In this document: positions 1 through 8,260 of the stretch, one piece after another
How the letters are laid out: every line of letters starts with the position of its first letter
Numbering within the stretch: position 1 is the first letter of the stretch
Source: Dysgonamonadaceae bacterium
GTDB taxonomy: Bacteria > Bacteroidota > Bacteroidia > Bacteroidales > Dysgonomonadaceae
Assembly: GCA_031254645.1 (NCBI GenBank)
Contig: JAIRUA010000012.1
Coordinates: forward strand, 248,001-312,000
Reading direction: 5' to 3'
DNA: 64,000 nt
The notes under the pieces: generated by a model
Databases searched by the model: none
Seen by the model: the letters and a program-made list of their open reading frames with translations, nothing else
Told to the model about the DNA's origin: nothing
Made by a program: the position numbers and the translations under genes

Positions 1-879
1 TCTGCCCAATTTGTCCGATATGATACCGCCCATTAATCTACCGAAGAAGTTCATAACTGCCATTAGAGACAAGAAAAATGTTAAAACTCCGTAATCATAA
101 ATTTTCGCTTGATAATACGCAATCGAAGCAATATTCCCGATAATCATCAGACCGATGGACACATTTATCAGAAAAATAACAAACATCAGACGAAAACGCG
201 CTGTTCTGACAATTTCGCTGCTAGTAAGGTCATTAGACGATCTACTGACAAATGACATTCCTGTGGCTTTAATTTTTTTAGGAGCTTCCGGAACATAATC
301 TGCCAACGGATTTTTAATAAGTTGGGCAATAAGTACACTTGTTACAAGCAACAAAACTCCCATTAATATCATAGAATGTTGGATGCTGAAATGATTGAGA
401 AGCATAGTTGCCATTGGCGCGAGATAGACAGCGGCAAGACAAAAACCACCTGTTACGAAACCGCTTACAGTGCCTTTTCGGGTCGAATGAAACCATTTCA
501 AGGCTGTGGGAAGCACGCTGCTGTAACCAAAACCAATACCTGTACCCGTCATTACACCGAAACACAAGGCAATACCAACAGTGCTGGCACCGATAAGACC
601 GGACAAAATAAGCCCTAACCCTACAAGAATTCCGCCGGCTGTACACACCGTTCGAGGACCTATTTTATCTTGCAACCTGCCACCGATAAAAACTCCTATT
701 GAAAAAAATATTATTGCGATTGTATATGGCAACCCCGCCTGCTGGCTCGTCCAACCCCAACCGCCTTCTGCTATCGGCACCGTCATACTCAACTTAAACA
801 TATTCCAAGTATAAAGCACCCCGATAGTCAGATTAAAAACTGAGCACGCTAATAGAACAAGCCTTGCTTTCTTTTTCAT
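1..879 (-). CDS. MFS transporter, oxalate/formate antiporter (OFA) type, 3' part outside window
   Basis: The gene starts at the ATG complementary to 877-879 and runs off the left edge, so only about 293 N-terminal residues are visible. They show an MKKKARLVLL start, a string of hydrophobic helices, and the conserved MFS loop GGRLQDKIGPR between helices 2 and 3. The GTGIGFGYSSVLPTALKWF stretch in helix 4-5 is typical of the OFA branch, which exchanges small carboxylates such as oxalate, formate or pyruvate across the inner membrane. A second MFS loop (FFGRLMGGIISDKLGR) lies at the window edge. The substrate cannot be named from sequence. Only 15 bases separate it from the upstream secreted-protein gene, so the two are probably co-transcribed. 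Confidence 0.85.
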   Translation of the reverse strand, partial: MKKKARLVLLACSVFNLTIGVLYTWNMFKLSMTVPIAEGGWGWTSQQAGLPYTIAIIFFSIGVFIGGRLQDKIGPRTVCTAGGILVGLGLILSGLIGASTVGIALCFGVMTGTGIGFGYSSVLPTALKWFHSTRKGTVSGFVTGGFCLAAVYLAPMATMLLNHFSIQHSMILMGVLLLVTSVLIAQLIKNPLADYVPEAPKKIKATGMSFVSRSSNDLTSSEIVRTARFRLMFVIFLINVSIGLMIIGNIASIAYYQAKIYDYGVLTFFLSLMAVMNFFGRLMGGIISDKLGR

Positions 880-894
880 ATGATTTTTTATTTT

Positions 895-1467
895 TTATTC
901 CCTCCATCCCCACGGTTTCGGCTGACTTTCAATCGGATTTTTCAAATCAAACGTTACCGTAAAAAGTCTATCGGTATGCACACGTCTCAAGTTGTAGGTA
1001 AAATGATTTTCATCTAATGTAAACCACCACAAATTGCCTATGGCATAGTCGATGAGGTCAAGCGTTTCTTGGTCGGCAGGAAAAATTTGCATAGTTGAAG
1101 TTCCGGTGTGGGTAGCCGTTCCACCATACATTGTAACTTCATCGTCAGTTCCGTCAGGATTGCGATGATCGTGTTTAAGTTTCAGTTTTCCGCAGGGAAG
1201 TTTTGTAATAATCCACGTGCGCGAATAATTTTCTCCTACGTTGAAAGGAATACGAATGCGATTTTCTTCACACGATAATACTTGCATTGTGAGTTTTTCA
1301 CCTGTAAAACCGTCGCCCTCTACGCCGCCGACAGTAATAACACCTTCGTATGATTTTCCGCAATGAGCTTTCAAGTTCTCCCAAAATTTTTCGGCACCTG
1401 TTTTACCATTTTGCGCAAAAGTTGCCATAAATAAGCACGTAAATAAGATGATGAATGTGTTACGCAT
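895..1467 (-). CDS. Hypothetical secreted protein
   Basis: I do not recognise the family. The protein is about 190 residues with a clear signal peptide (MRNTFIILFTCLFMATFAQ), so it is exported to the periplasm or outer surface. The mature part has no cysteine lipobox and is rich in beta-type sequence, with many Thr, Gly and aromatic residues and a C-terminal KPWGWRE. An in-frame start 23 codons further upstream exists, but it lies before the probable promoter at 1494-1501 and would bury the signal peptide, so I chose the ATG at 1467. It lies just upstream of the OFA-type transporter on the same strand. Confidence 0.7.
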   Translation of the reverse strand: MRNTFIILFTCLFMATFAQNGKTGAEKFWENLKAHCGKSYEGVITVGGVEGDGFTGEKLTMQVLSCEENRIRIPFNVGENYSRTWIITKLPCGKLKLKHDHRNPDGTDDEVTMYGGTATHTGTSTMQIFPADQETLDLIDYAIGNLWWFTLDENHFTYNLRRVHTDRLFTVTFDLKNPIESQPKPWGWRE

Positions 1468-1493
1468 TTTATTGATATTTAATTTTGATACCA

Positions 1494-1501
1494 CAAATAT
1501 A
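1494..1501 (-). promoter_or_regulatory. Bacteroidota -7 promoter element
   Basis: Reads TATATTTG on the minus strand, matching the TAnnTTTG element of the phylum. It lies about 27 bases before the ATG at 1467 and supports that start. Confidence 0.55.
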
Positions 1502-1597
1502 TTAAAAATATTTGATAAAAATGCTTGAACTATCATTTTTGTGATTTATTTGATTAAAATGAGTACCTTTACAGCCAAAAAGTAATATCATCATCGT

Positions 1598-3838
1598 ATG
1601 AAAAAATCAATTCTCTTATTTTTAATTTCATCTGTTCTATTCACTTCGACTTATTCGCAAGAAGTAATAGACAAAATAAATGTATTTATCGGCACCTCCA
1701 ATTACGGCGCCACCAATCCCGGACCGGTATTACCAAACGGAATGATGTCTGTTTCGCCATTCAATGTAATGGGTTCGAATTTGAATCGATTCGACAAAGA
1801 TGCACGTTGGTGGTCAATGCCATACGAGCACAACAACAAGTATTTAACAGGTTTTTCGCACGTAAATCTCAGCGGCGTAGGCTGTCCCGATTTGGCAGGA
1901 CTGTTGTTGATGCCCACTTCCGGCGATTTGATTGTCGATTACAGACAATACGGCAGCGAATTTTCGAACGAAAAAGCATCGCCCGGCTACTATTCTAATT
2001 TTCTGACAAAATACAACATCAAAACCGAAGTTTCGGCAACCAAACGTTCATCTATTGCACGCTTTACATTCCCCGAAGGGCAAGCAAATATTTTGATGAA
2101 TCTCGGTGAAGGACTCACCAACGAATCCGGCGCGTGGATGCGCCGTGTGAGCGACACCGAAGTGGAAGGAATGAAACTGATGGGAACATTTTGTTACAAT
2201 CCGCAAGCCGTTTTTCCGATTTATTTTGTGATACGCGTCAACAAACAACCCAAATCAACAGGTTATTGGAAAATGCAACGCGAAACCGCCGCATGGGAAA
2301 AAGAGTGGGATATTCATAGCGGACAATACAAAATTTACACACGATACGGACGCGATATTGCCGGCGACGACATTGGTGCGTGGTTTACGTATGAAGTAGA
2401 AGAGGGCGAAACCATTGAAGTACAAATCGGCGTATCGTTTGTAAGTGCTGCCAATGCGAGAATGAATCTCGAAGCCGAACAGCAAGGTTTTAATTTCGAT
2501 AAAGTACACGCAAATGCTCGCCAAATGTGGAGCGATGCGTTATCATACGCAAGAATTGAAGGTGGAACACCCAACCAACAAGCCATTTTCTACACCGGAT
2601 TATATCACGCGCTTATCCACCCGAATATTTTGAACGATGTAAACGGCGAATACCCGGCAATGGAAAGTGATAAAATTTTAAGAACCGACGGAACACGTTA
2701 TACTGTTTTTTCGCTTTGGGACACCTATAGATGCGTACATCAATTACTTACCTTGCTTTATCCCGAAAAGCAACTCGATATGGTACGTTCAATGATTGAT
2801 ATGTATCGCGAAAGCGGTTGGTTACCCAAATGGGAGCTTTACAGTCGCGAAACGCTCGTAATGGAAGGCGACCCTGCATTTATTGTTATCAACGATACGT
2901 GGCAAAAAGGATTGCGTGATTTCGATGTGGAAACCGCTTATCAAGCAATGTATAAATCGGCTACAATGGGCGAAGGTAATTTCATTCGTCCACAAAATGC
3001 GGATTACTTAAAATACGGCTTTATTCCTTTACGCGAAAGATACGACCATTCGATTTCGCAAGCGTTGGAATGTTATGTTGCCGATGCTGCATTAGCAAGA
3101 TTTGCCGAATCATTGGGCAAAACTGCCGATGCGGAACGTTTCCGTGCGCAATCGCTCAATTATAGAAAATATTTCTGTCCCGAATACAAAACTTTCCGTC
3201 CCATTTTACCCGACGGTACATTCCTCGCGCCATTTAATCCTGCACAAGGTACAAATTTTGAGCCTGTACCCGGATTCCACGAAGGAAACGCCTTCAACTA
3301 TTCGTTTTCGGTACCGCACGATGTTACCGGAATGATAGAAATGTATGGCGGACCGGAGCTGTTCGTGAAACATTTACAAGCTGTTTTCGACGACGGACAT
3401 TATGACCCAAGCAATCAGCCGAATATCTCTTATCCATTCCTGTTTAGCTACATTCCGGGCGAAGAATGGCGCACGCAAAAAATTACGCAAGAGGTGTTGG
3501 CAAATCATTTCAAAAACAGTCCCGACGGACTTCCGGGTAATGATGATACTGGTACAATGTCTTCTTGGGCGGTATTTTCGATGATGGGTTTCTATCCCGA
3601 CAATGCAACTGACCCGTCATACACGTTTACAACACCCATTTTCGATAGAATTACATTGACGCTTGATGAAAGGTTCCACAACTCCAATCAGGTCGTTATC
3701 GAAACCGTGCGACCAAATGAGAATGCTAAATTTATTGACAGAATTGAGATTGATGGACAGCGTTGGGATGGTTTTCGTATTTCGCATAAGGATTTGATGA
3801 AGGCGGATAGAGTGGTATTTTATTTGAAAGAGAAATAA
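1598..3838 (+). CDS. Secreted GH92 family alpha-mannosidase
   Basis: A 746-residue protein with an N-terminal signal peptide (MKKSILLFLISSVLFTSTYSQ). GH92 enzymes are calcium-dependent inverting exo-alpha-mannosidases that trim N-glycans or other mannosides. Family hallmarks are visible. The N-terminal lobe has FIGTSNYGATNPGPVLPNGM and the TGFSHVNLSGVG motif. The (alpha/alpha)6 barrel has SLWDTYR and LPKWEL. HEGNAF at about residues 561-566 carries the predicted general acid Glu562. GNDDTG at 647-652 carries Asp649 and Asp650, the predicted base region. The length is normal for the family. A TACCTTT element lies about 28 bases upstream. The downstream neighbour is convergent, and a large inverted repeat separates the two. 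No PUL partners (SusC/SusD) lie nearby. Confidence 0.95.
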   Translation: MKKSILLFLISSVLFTSTYSQEVIDKINVFIGTSNYGATNPGPVLPNGMMSVSPFNVMGSNLNRFDKDARWWSMPYEHNNKYLTGFSHVNLSGVGCPDLAGLLLMPTSGDLIVDYRQYGSEFSNEKASPGYYSNFLTKYNIKTEVSATKRSSIARFTFPEGQANILMNLGEGLTNESGAWMRRVSDTEVEGMKLMGTFCYNPQAVFPIYFVIRVNKQPKSTGYWKMQRETAAWEKEWDIHSGQYKIYTRYGRDIAGDDIGAWFTYEVEEGETIEVQIGVSFVSAANARMNLEAEQQGFNFDKVHANARQMWSDALSYARIEGGTPNQQAIFYTGLYHALIHPNILNDVNGEYPAMESDKILRTDGTRYTVFSLWDTYRCVHQLLTLLYPEKQLDMVRSMIDMYRESGWLPKWELYSRETLVMEGDPAFIVINDTWQKGLRDFDVETAYQAMYKSATMGEGNFIRPQNADYLKYGFIPLRERYDHSISQALECYVADAALARFAESLGKTADAERFRAQSLNYRKYFCPEYKTFRPILPDGTFLAPFNPAQGTNFEPVPGFHEGNAFNYSFSVPHDVTGMIEMYGGPELFVKHLQAVFDDGHYDPSNQPNISYPFLFSYIPGEEWRTQKITQEVLANHFKNSPDGLPGNDDTGTMSSWAVFSMMGFYPDNATDPSYTFTTPIFDRITLTLDERFHNSNQVVIETVRPNENAKFIDRIEIDGQRWDGFRISHKDLMKADRVVFYLKEK

Positions 3839-3840
3839 TT

Positions 3841-3924
3841 AATATGCTAATGTGCTAATAAATAATGTGCTAATGCAGGATAGTAATTGCATTAGCATAT
3901 TAGCACATTATTTATTAGCACATT
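3841..3924. repeat. AT-rich inverted repeat between convergent genes (repeat family copy A)
   Basis: Arms 3849-3877 and 3888-3924 are imperfect inverted copies built on ATGTGCTAATAAATAATG. They can form a long hairpin between the ends of two convergent genes and may act as a bidirectional terminator. The right arm overlaps the last codons of the acyltransferase gene. Other copies lie at 11169-11277, 16950-16982 and 62290-62342. Confidence 0.85.
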
Positions 3925-5199
3925 TAAATCATTCTTTTTTACAAACTCACTCACTTTCCAATCACGACTCGCTTTCTTCAACCATTTTCGCCAATAGCAC
4001 GCAAAATAAAACGTAGCAGGCATTGCGATAAAATACACAAGTGACAACAACCAATTGACTGTTATAGAGCCAATAACAATGGATTGAACACCGGAGAATA
4101 TCGGAATAAAAAGCAATCCCGAAACAAGTCGTACCGACGGGATAAACTGTTTATCCTTAAATAAACCGTACAACCTATTGTTGATAAGTATTGGAAAGAT
4201 GGCGTTGACAAATCCAAAAAACGCTATCGGTGCACTCATGGTAAGCACAACATAACGAGCAATAATATTCAATTTCGATTTTGGGTTAAGGATATCGTCT
4301 TTCGAGTTAAGCCCATTATTTTCAATGATTGAACAAGCTTCGTTTATATCTGCCATTTTGTTATCGAAAGCCTCACGGTCGTTTTCAAACATATCGTCTA
4401 ATCGTTTCACAATATACTGTGCTGCTTGCACAAAATCGTCTTCTTCGCCCGAAAACATCTCTTTGGCAATTCTATCACCGTTGAAATCAATAGCCAATTG
4501 ATATTGATTGTAATATTCGTCATTCCAAATATTTACAACCATCGATTTGAGCGCATCTTCCAACTCTTCACGCAATTGATTGACTGCCAAATGTGGATTT
4601 TCAGCATAAATGTTTTTATATTTCGAAACCTCAATCGGCGTGCCATATCTCACATAAGCGTCCGATAGAAAAGCAAACATATCGCGGTAATAAATCGCCA
4701 CAGGAACAATCTGACTATTGAGCGAAAAGTCATATTGCGCTTCAGTTGGCAGCACAATTCGCGGCACCGCTTTTTGAATTGGGAGCAATGATTGTTTCGG
4801 ATTATGACGTGCTTCGGGAAAAAGTGCAATCGGATTGTTTTTCTTCAAAATACGTCCGGCATTTTCAAAAATTTCGGTGTTTTTCTCCAAATTATCTTTG
4901 CCGTCGCGAATCCGATAAACGGGCAAAATACGCAATCCACGAAGTATCCACGCAATAAATTTCTGCTTGAAAATATCGGCGCGAGCCAAAAAAACCACTT
5001 GCTTGTTCCAATAACCCGAATAAACGAATAACAATGCATCAATCAACGCATTACGATGATTTGGAGCAAAGATAACAGGTTTCTTTTTCGACACGTTTTC
5101 TCTCTTTCCAACGAAAACAAATTTTCTGAAATTCAAGCGCAAAGCAATGCTTGTGAAAAATTGCGCTATCGTGTAACGAGGGTCGTAATTGTAAATCAT
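3892..5199 (-). CDS. PlsC-like lysophospholipid acyltransferase family membrane protein
   Basis: A 435-residue protein. The N-terminal 200 residues carry the acyltransferase signature APNHRNALIDA, an H-x5-D variant of the usual H-x4-D motif. The FPEARH block stands where PlsC proteins have FPEGTR. Such enzymes move acyl chains onto glycerophosphate-type acceptors at the inner membrane. The C-terminal part has several membrane segments (about 300-330 and 345-405). The last ten residues (NVLINNVLIC) are encoded by the dispersed repeat, so the original stop may have been displaced. It lies downstream of the symporter gene, separated by another repeat. Confidence 0.8.
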   Translation of the reverse strand: MIYNYDPRYTIAQFFTSIALRLNFRKFVFVGKRENVSKKKPVIFAPNHRNALIDALLFVYSGYWNKQVVFLARADIFKQKFIAWILRGLRILPVYRIRDGKDNLEKNTEIFENAGRILKKNNPIALFPEARHNPKQSLLPIQKAVPRIVLPTEAQYDFSLNSQIVPVAIYYRDMFAFLSDAYVRYGTPIEVSKYKNIYAENPHLAVNQLREELEDALKSMVVNIWNDEYYNQYQLAIDFNGDRIAKEMFSGEEDDFVQAAQYIVKRLDDMFENDREAFDNKMADINEACSIIENNGLNSKDDILNPKSKLNIIARYVVLTMSAPIAFFGFVNAIFPILINNRLYGLFKDKQFIPSVRLVSGLLFIPIFSGVQSIVIGSITVNWLLSLVYFIAMPATFYFACYWRKWLKKASRDWKVSEFVKKNDLNVLINNVLIC

Positions 5200-5206
5200 A
5201 TTTTTT

Positions 5207-5310
5207 AATTCAAAGATTTAATAATTCAAGAATTCAAAAGATTTAATGGTTTAAAGATTCAAGACCGCCCTACCCTATTTTGAATCTTTGAATTCTTGAA
5301 TCTTTGAATT
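5207..5310. repeat. AT-rich inverted array of AATTCAAAGATT/AATCTTTGAATT units
   Basis: 5207-5243 holds several AATTCAAAGATT-like units. 5278-5310 holds the reverse complement as TTGAATCTTTGAATT and TTGAATCTTTGAATT separated by CT. The right arm lies inside the 3' end of the symporter gene and encodes its KIQEFKDSK tail. Confidence 0.7.
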
Positions 5311-6273
5311 TTCTAAAACCTGCGAAGCAGTAGGGTGTTTTCGCCAATAAAGTGCCAATAAAAGTCCGGCAACAATATGCCAAACACCCCACCAAGCGGC
5401 GATAAATGCCATTCCGCCCAATTCTAATTCAGGTGGGAATATGCGCGGATTGAAAATCAATGCCAAGCCTAAACCCGAATTTTGAATGCCAGTTTCAATT
5501 GATATAGTGCGACAGTTATTTTTGTTTACCTTAAACAGTTTCGGAAAATGATAGCCTACCAAAAAAGCCAAAGCATTATGTAAAAGTACAATGATAAAAA
5601 TAAGGTGTATATATCTGAAGAACAAATCGAAATTTCCTGCTAACGCCGCCAAAACAAAACCGATAAAGAATACAATCGACACACCTTGCACATATTTTTC
5701 GATCTTTCGTACAAATTTCGGGAAATAATGCCCCACAATCATTCCCAAAATAACAGGAATTCCCAAAATGATAAACACTGTACGAAACATTTCCAGCGGC
5801 TCAATGGTGATAGGCACAAGATAAGGCGATCGGGCAGCATACAATCCGCCCCAAAAAGCAAAATTAAGTGGTGTCATTATCAAACTCATTGGCGTGGTAA
5901 GTGCCGTAAGGCTTACAGACAAGGCTACGTTTCCTTTGGCAATAGACGAAATTAAATTCGATATATTCCCACCCGGACACGCAGCTACCAAAATCATTCC
6001 CATTCCCACAGCCGTACTCGGTCTGACAGCCAATACCAGCAAGAATGTGAGCGCCGGAAGAAGTAAATATTGACAAATAGTACCCAAAACAGCCGGTTTC
6101 GGATGCAAAATTATCTGTGTGAAACTCTTTGGTTTAATACCCAACGCCACACCAAACATAATGAAGGCGATAGCGAAATTCATTATCGTAATGCTGACCG
6201 GACTGAAATTCAGTTTGAGTGCATCAAGCTGTTCAAAACCCTTGAACAGAGATAAAAGCGGTAAAATTTCCAT
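5275..6273 (-). CDS. Bile acid:sodium symporter (BASS) family protein
   Basis: About 332 residues with nine to ten hydrophobic segments and the family motif ACPGGNISN near residue 105, which belongs to the sodium/substrate site of SBF-type carriers. These take up bile acids or other organic anions with sodium; substrate is not predictable here. I chose the ATG at 6273 (MEILPLL). A TTG start at 6291 is in frame but sits at or before the expected transcription start of the TATCTTTG element at 6296-6303. The C-terminus (SKIQEFKDSK) is encoded by repeat DNA. The acyltransferase gene follows after about 75 bases. Confidence 0.9.
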   Translation of the reverse strand: MEILPLLSLFKGFEQLDALKLNFSPVSITIMNFAIAFIMFGVALGIKPKSFTQIILHPKPAVLGTICQYLLLPALTFLLVLAVRPSTAVGMGMILVAACPGGNISNLISSIAKGNVALSVSLTALTTPMSLIMTPLNFAFWGGLYAARSPYLVPITIEPLEMFRTVFIILGIPVILGMIVGHYFPKFVRKIEKYVQGVSIVFFIGFVLAALAGNFDLFFRYIHLIFIIVLLHNALAFLVGYHFPKLFKVNKNNCRTISIETGIQNSGLGLALIFNPRIFPPELELGGMAFIAAWWGVWHIVAGLLLALYWRKHPTASQVLENSKIQEFKDSK

Positions 6274-6295
6274 ACATTGTTGATTTTCCAACTCA

Positions 6296-6303
6296 CAAAG
6301 ATA
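6296..6303 (-). promoter_or_regulatory. Bacteroidota -7 promoter element for symporter gene
   Basis: TATCTTTG on the minus strand, 23 bases before the chosen ATG at 6273. It decides between that ATG and the upstream TTG. Confidence 0.55.
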
Positions 6304-6411
6304 CTCTATTTTAATAAAAAACGAAAATGGGACAAGAATATGTACATATTATTAACAAAATTGTGAAGATTGTTGTTCGAAGAAAGAACAAGATGAATGT
6401 TTTTTTATTTG

Positions 6412-6419
6412 TATATTTG
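6412..6419 (+). promoter_or_regulatory. Bacteroidota -7 promoter element for rarA
   Basis: TATATTTG, 33 bases before the rarA ATG, in a divergent intergenic region. Confidence 0.6.
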
Positions 6420-6451
6420 CAGTTCAAACAAAATCTGAACATTAAAAAATT

Positions 6452-7714
6452 ATGAATGCTCCCTTAGCCGAACGCCTCCGTCCCCAAAATCTTGATGAAT
6501 ATATCGGTCAAACGCATTTGGTCGGTAAAGGGGCTGTGTTGCGCCGAATGATTGATTCGGGGCGTATTCCGTCGATTATCTTTTGGGGACCGCCCGGCGT
6601 AGGGAAAACCACACTCGCCAATATCATCGCCAACACGGTAAATGCACCGTTTTACAAACTAAGTGCCATCAATTCGGGCGTGAAAGATGTACGCGATGTG
6701 ATAGATAAGGCAAAAAACAACCGGTTTTTCGAAAGTGCCGCTCCCATTTTGTTTATCGACGAAATTCACAGATTTAGCAAATCGCAACAAGACTCGCTAT
6801 TGAACGCAGTAGAAACCGGAACGGTTACGCTCATCGGTGCTACAACTGAAAATCCTTCATTCGAAGTCATTCGTCCCCTACTCTCTCGCTGTCAGGTGTA
6901 TGTGTTGAAAAATATGGAAAAGAAAGACCTCGAATCCCTACTCCATCGCGCACTGACAGAGGATATTATCTTGAAAAACAAACAGATTGAAATAAAAGAA
7001 ACAGACGCTTTATTTCGATTTTCGGGTGGCGATGCACGGAAATTTCTGAATATTTTAGATTTAGCGGTCGCGGCGGAAACAAACTCCAACATCGTCATTA
7101 CCGATAAAATGATTACCGAGCGACTGCAAGAAAACCCTGCGGCGTATGATAAAGATGGCGAAATGCACTACGATATCATTTCGGCATTTATCAAATCCAT
7201 TCGTGGAAGCGACCCCGATGCTGCCCTTTATTGGCTTGCACGAATGGTAGCAGGCGGCGAAGATCCGAAATTTATTGCCCGCCGTTTGGTTATTTCGGCA
7301 GCCGAAGATATCGGTTTGGCAAATCCGAATGCGTTGTTGTTGGCAAATGCCTGTTTCGATACATTGCAGAAAATCGGATGGCCCGAAGGGCGCATCGTTT
7401 TGGCACAAACAACGATTTATCTTGCTACATCGCCCAAAAGCAATTCGGCATACGTGGCTATTGACAAGGCGATTACCGAAGTAGAACGCACAGGAAATCT
7501 TCCCGTTCCATTACATTTGCGCAACGCGCCCACTTCGCTGATGAAAGAGCTTGATTACGGAAAAGAGTACAAATATGCGCACAATTACGAAAACAATTTT
7601 GTGAAACAGGAGTATTTGCCGAAAGAATTGGAAAACAATCGGTTTTGGGAGTCGGGAAACAATCCGTCGGAAGAAAAAATGAGTGAGTTGATGAAGAAGT
7701 TGTGGAAAAATTGA
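6452..7714 (+). CDS. rarA: Replication-associated recombination protein A (RarA/MgsA)
   Basis: A 420-residue AAA+ ATPase of normal length. Walker A is GPPGVGKTT at about 46-54, and Walker B is LFIDEIHRF. Sensor 1 is GATTEN, followed by the arginine finger region LLSRCQV. The C-terminal tetramerisation half contains PDAALYWLARM and YAHNYEN, both typical of RarA. The protein acts at stalled replication forks and interacts with single-stranded DNA-binding protein in studied species. It has its own TATATTTG promoter and stands alone on the plus strand; the following gene is convergent. Confidence 0.95.
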   Translation: MNAPLAERLRPQNLDEYIGQTHLVGKGAVLRRMIDSGRIPSIIFWGPPGVGKTTLANIIANTVNAPFYKLSAINSGVKDVRDVIDKAKNNRFFESAAPILFIDEIHRFSKSQQDSLLNAVETGTVTLIGATTENPSFEVIRPLLSRCQVYVLKNMEKKDLESLLHRALTEDIILKNKQIEIKETDALFRFSGGDARKFLNILDLAVAAETNSNIVITDKMITERLQENPAAYDKDGEMHYDIISAFIKSIRGSDPDAALYWLARMVAGGEDPKFIARRLVISAAEDIGLANPNALLLANACFDTLQKIGWPEGRIVLAQTTIYLATSPKSNSAYVAIDKAITEVERTGNLPVPLHLRNAPTSLMKELDYGKEYKYAHNYENNFVKQEYLPKELENNRFWESGNNPSEEKMSELMKKLWKN

Positions 7715-7723
7715 TAAAATGAT

Positions 7724-8239
7724 TTACGATTCGGAAAGGACTTTATCAACCGCCCTTTTAAGCATACTTTTCACAATTGCTCCGTGAAAAGGTCTAACAA
7801 AGAAAAAATAAATGCGCCCAAGTCTATTTTTGAAGTATACCAATGTGATAGTCGAAACAGTTTTTCTTTCTTCTCTATTTTCTACATAAACAGATATGTA
7901 AGCGTCTAAATGACTGTCTGATAACAGCAAAACTGTTTCATCATCATTTTTCGCAGGAACAGATGCAATTCCGTACGTTTTACCCATACGGATACATTTC
8001 TCAAGCTCTTGCAAATCTTGCTCCTCTTTTTTCAATCCGGCAAACTTTACCAAAAAATTTCGCAATTTGAAAAGTGCATTTATCCAAATCGGAAAATCTG
8101 TCCAAAAGTTAACCATAACATCGTCAGGATTAATTCTCTTTTCAGAATTTACTTTGTAGATATACACATCTGAATAGTTGGCGGGAAGATAGCTCCCGAT
8201 TAGACTATTAGGTAATATTGTAGCGTTTTTGACTTTCAT
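7724..8239 (-). CDS. DUF2867 family protein
   Basis: A 171-residue protein without a signal peptide. Its C-terminal half matches the DUF2867 pattern: YFFFVRPFHGAIVKSMLKRA near the end corresponds to the family's VRPFHRxIVxxML-type ending. Function is not established; in other bacteria the domain follows NAD-binding domains or stands alone as here. The gene lies 21 bases after lptD on the same strand and may be co-transcribed with it. Confidence 0.65.
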   Translation of the reverse strand: MKVKNATILPNSLIGSYLPANYSDVYIYKVNSEKRINPDDVMVNFWTDFPIWINALFKLRNFLVKFAGLKKEEQDLQELEKCIRMGKTYGIASVPAKNDDETVLLLSDSHLDAYISVYVENREERKTVSTITLVYFKNRLGRIYFFFVRPFHGAIVKSMLKRAVDKVLSES

Positions 8240-8260
8240 TCGAATCTAAGATCCCAATTA

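Noticed and set aside
314..814. ORFs on both strands over the left edge
   Set aside because: All are out-of-frame shadows of the truncated OFA-type transporter, whose frame is open from 879 to the edge.
6273..6291. Upstream TTG start of the symporter
   Set aside because: It coincides with the expected transcription start of the TATCTTTG promoter.
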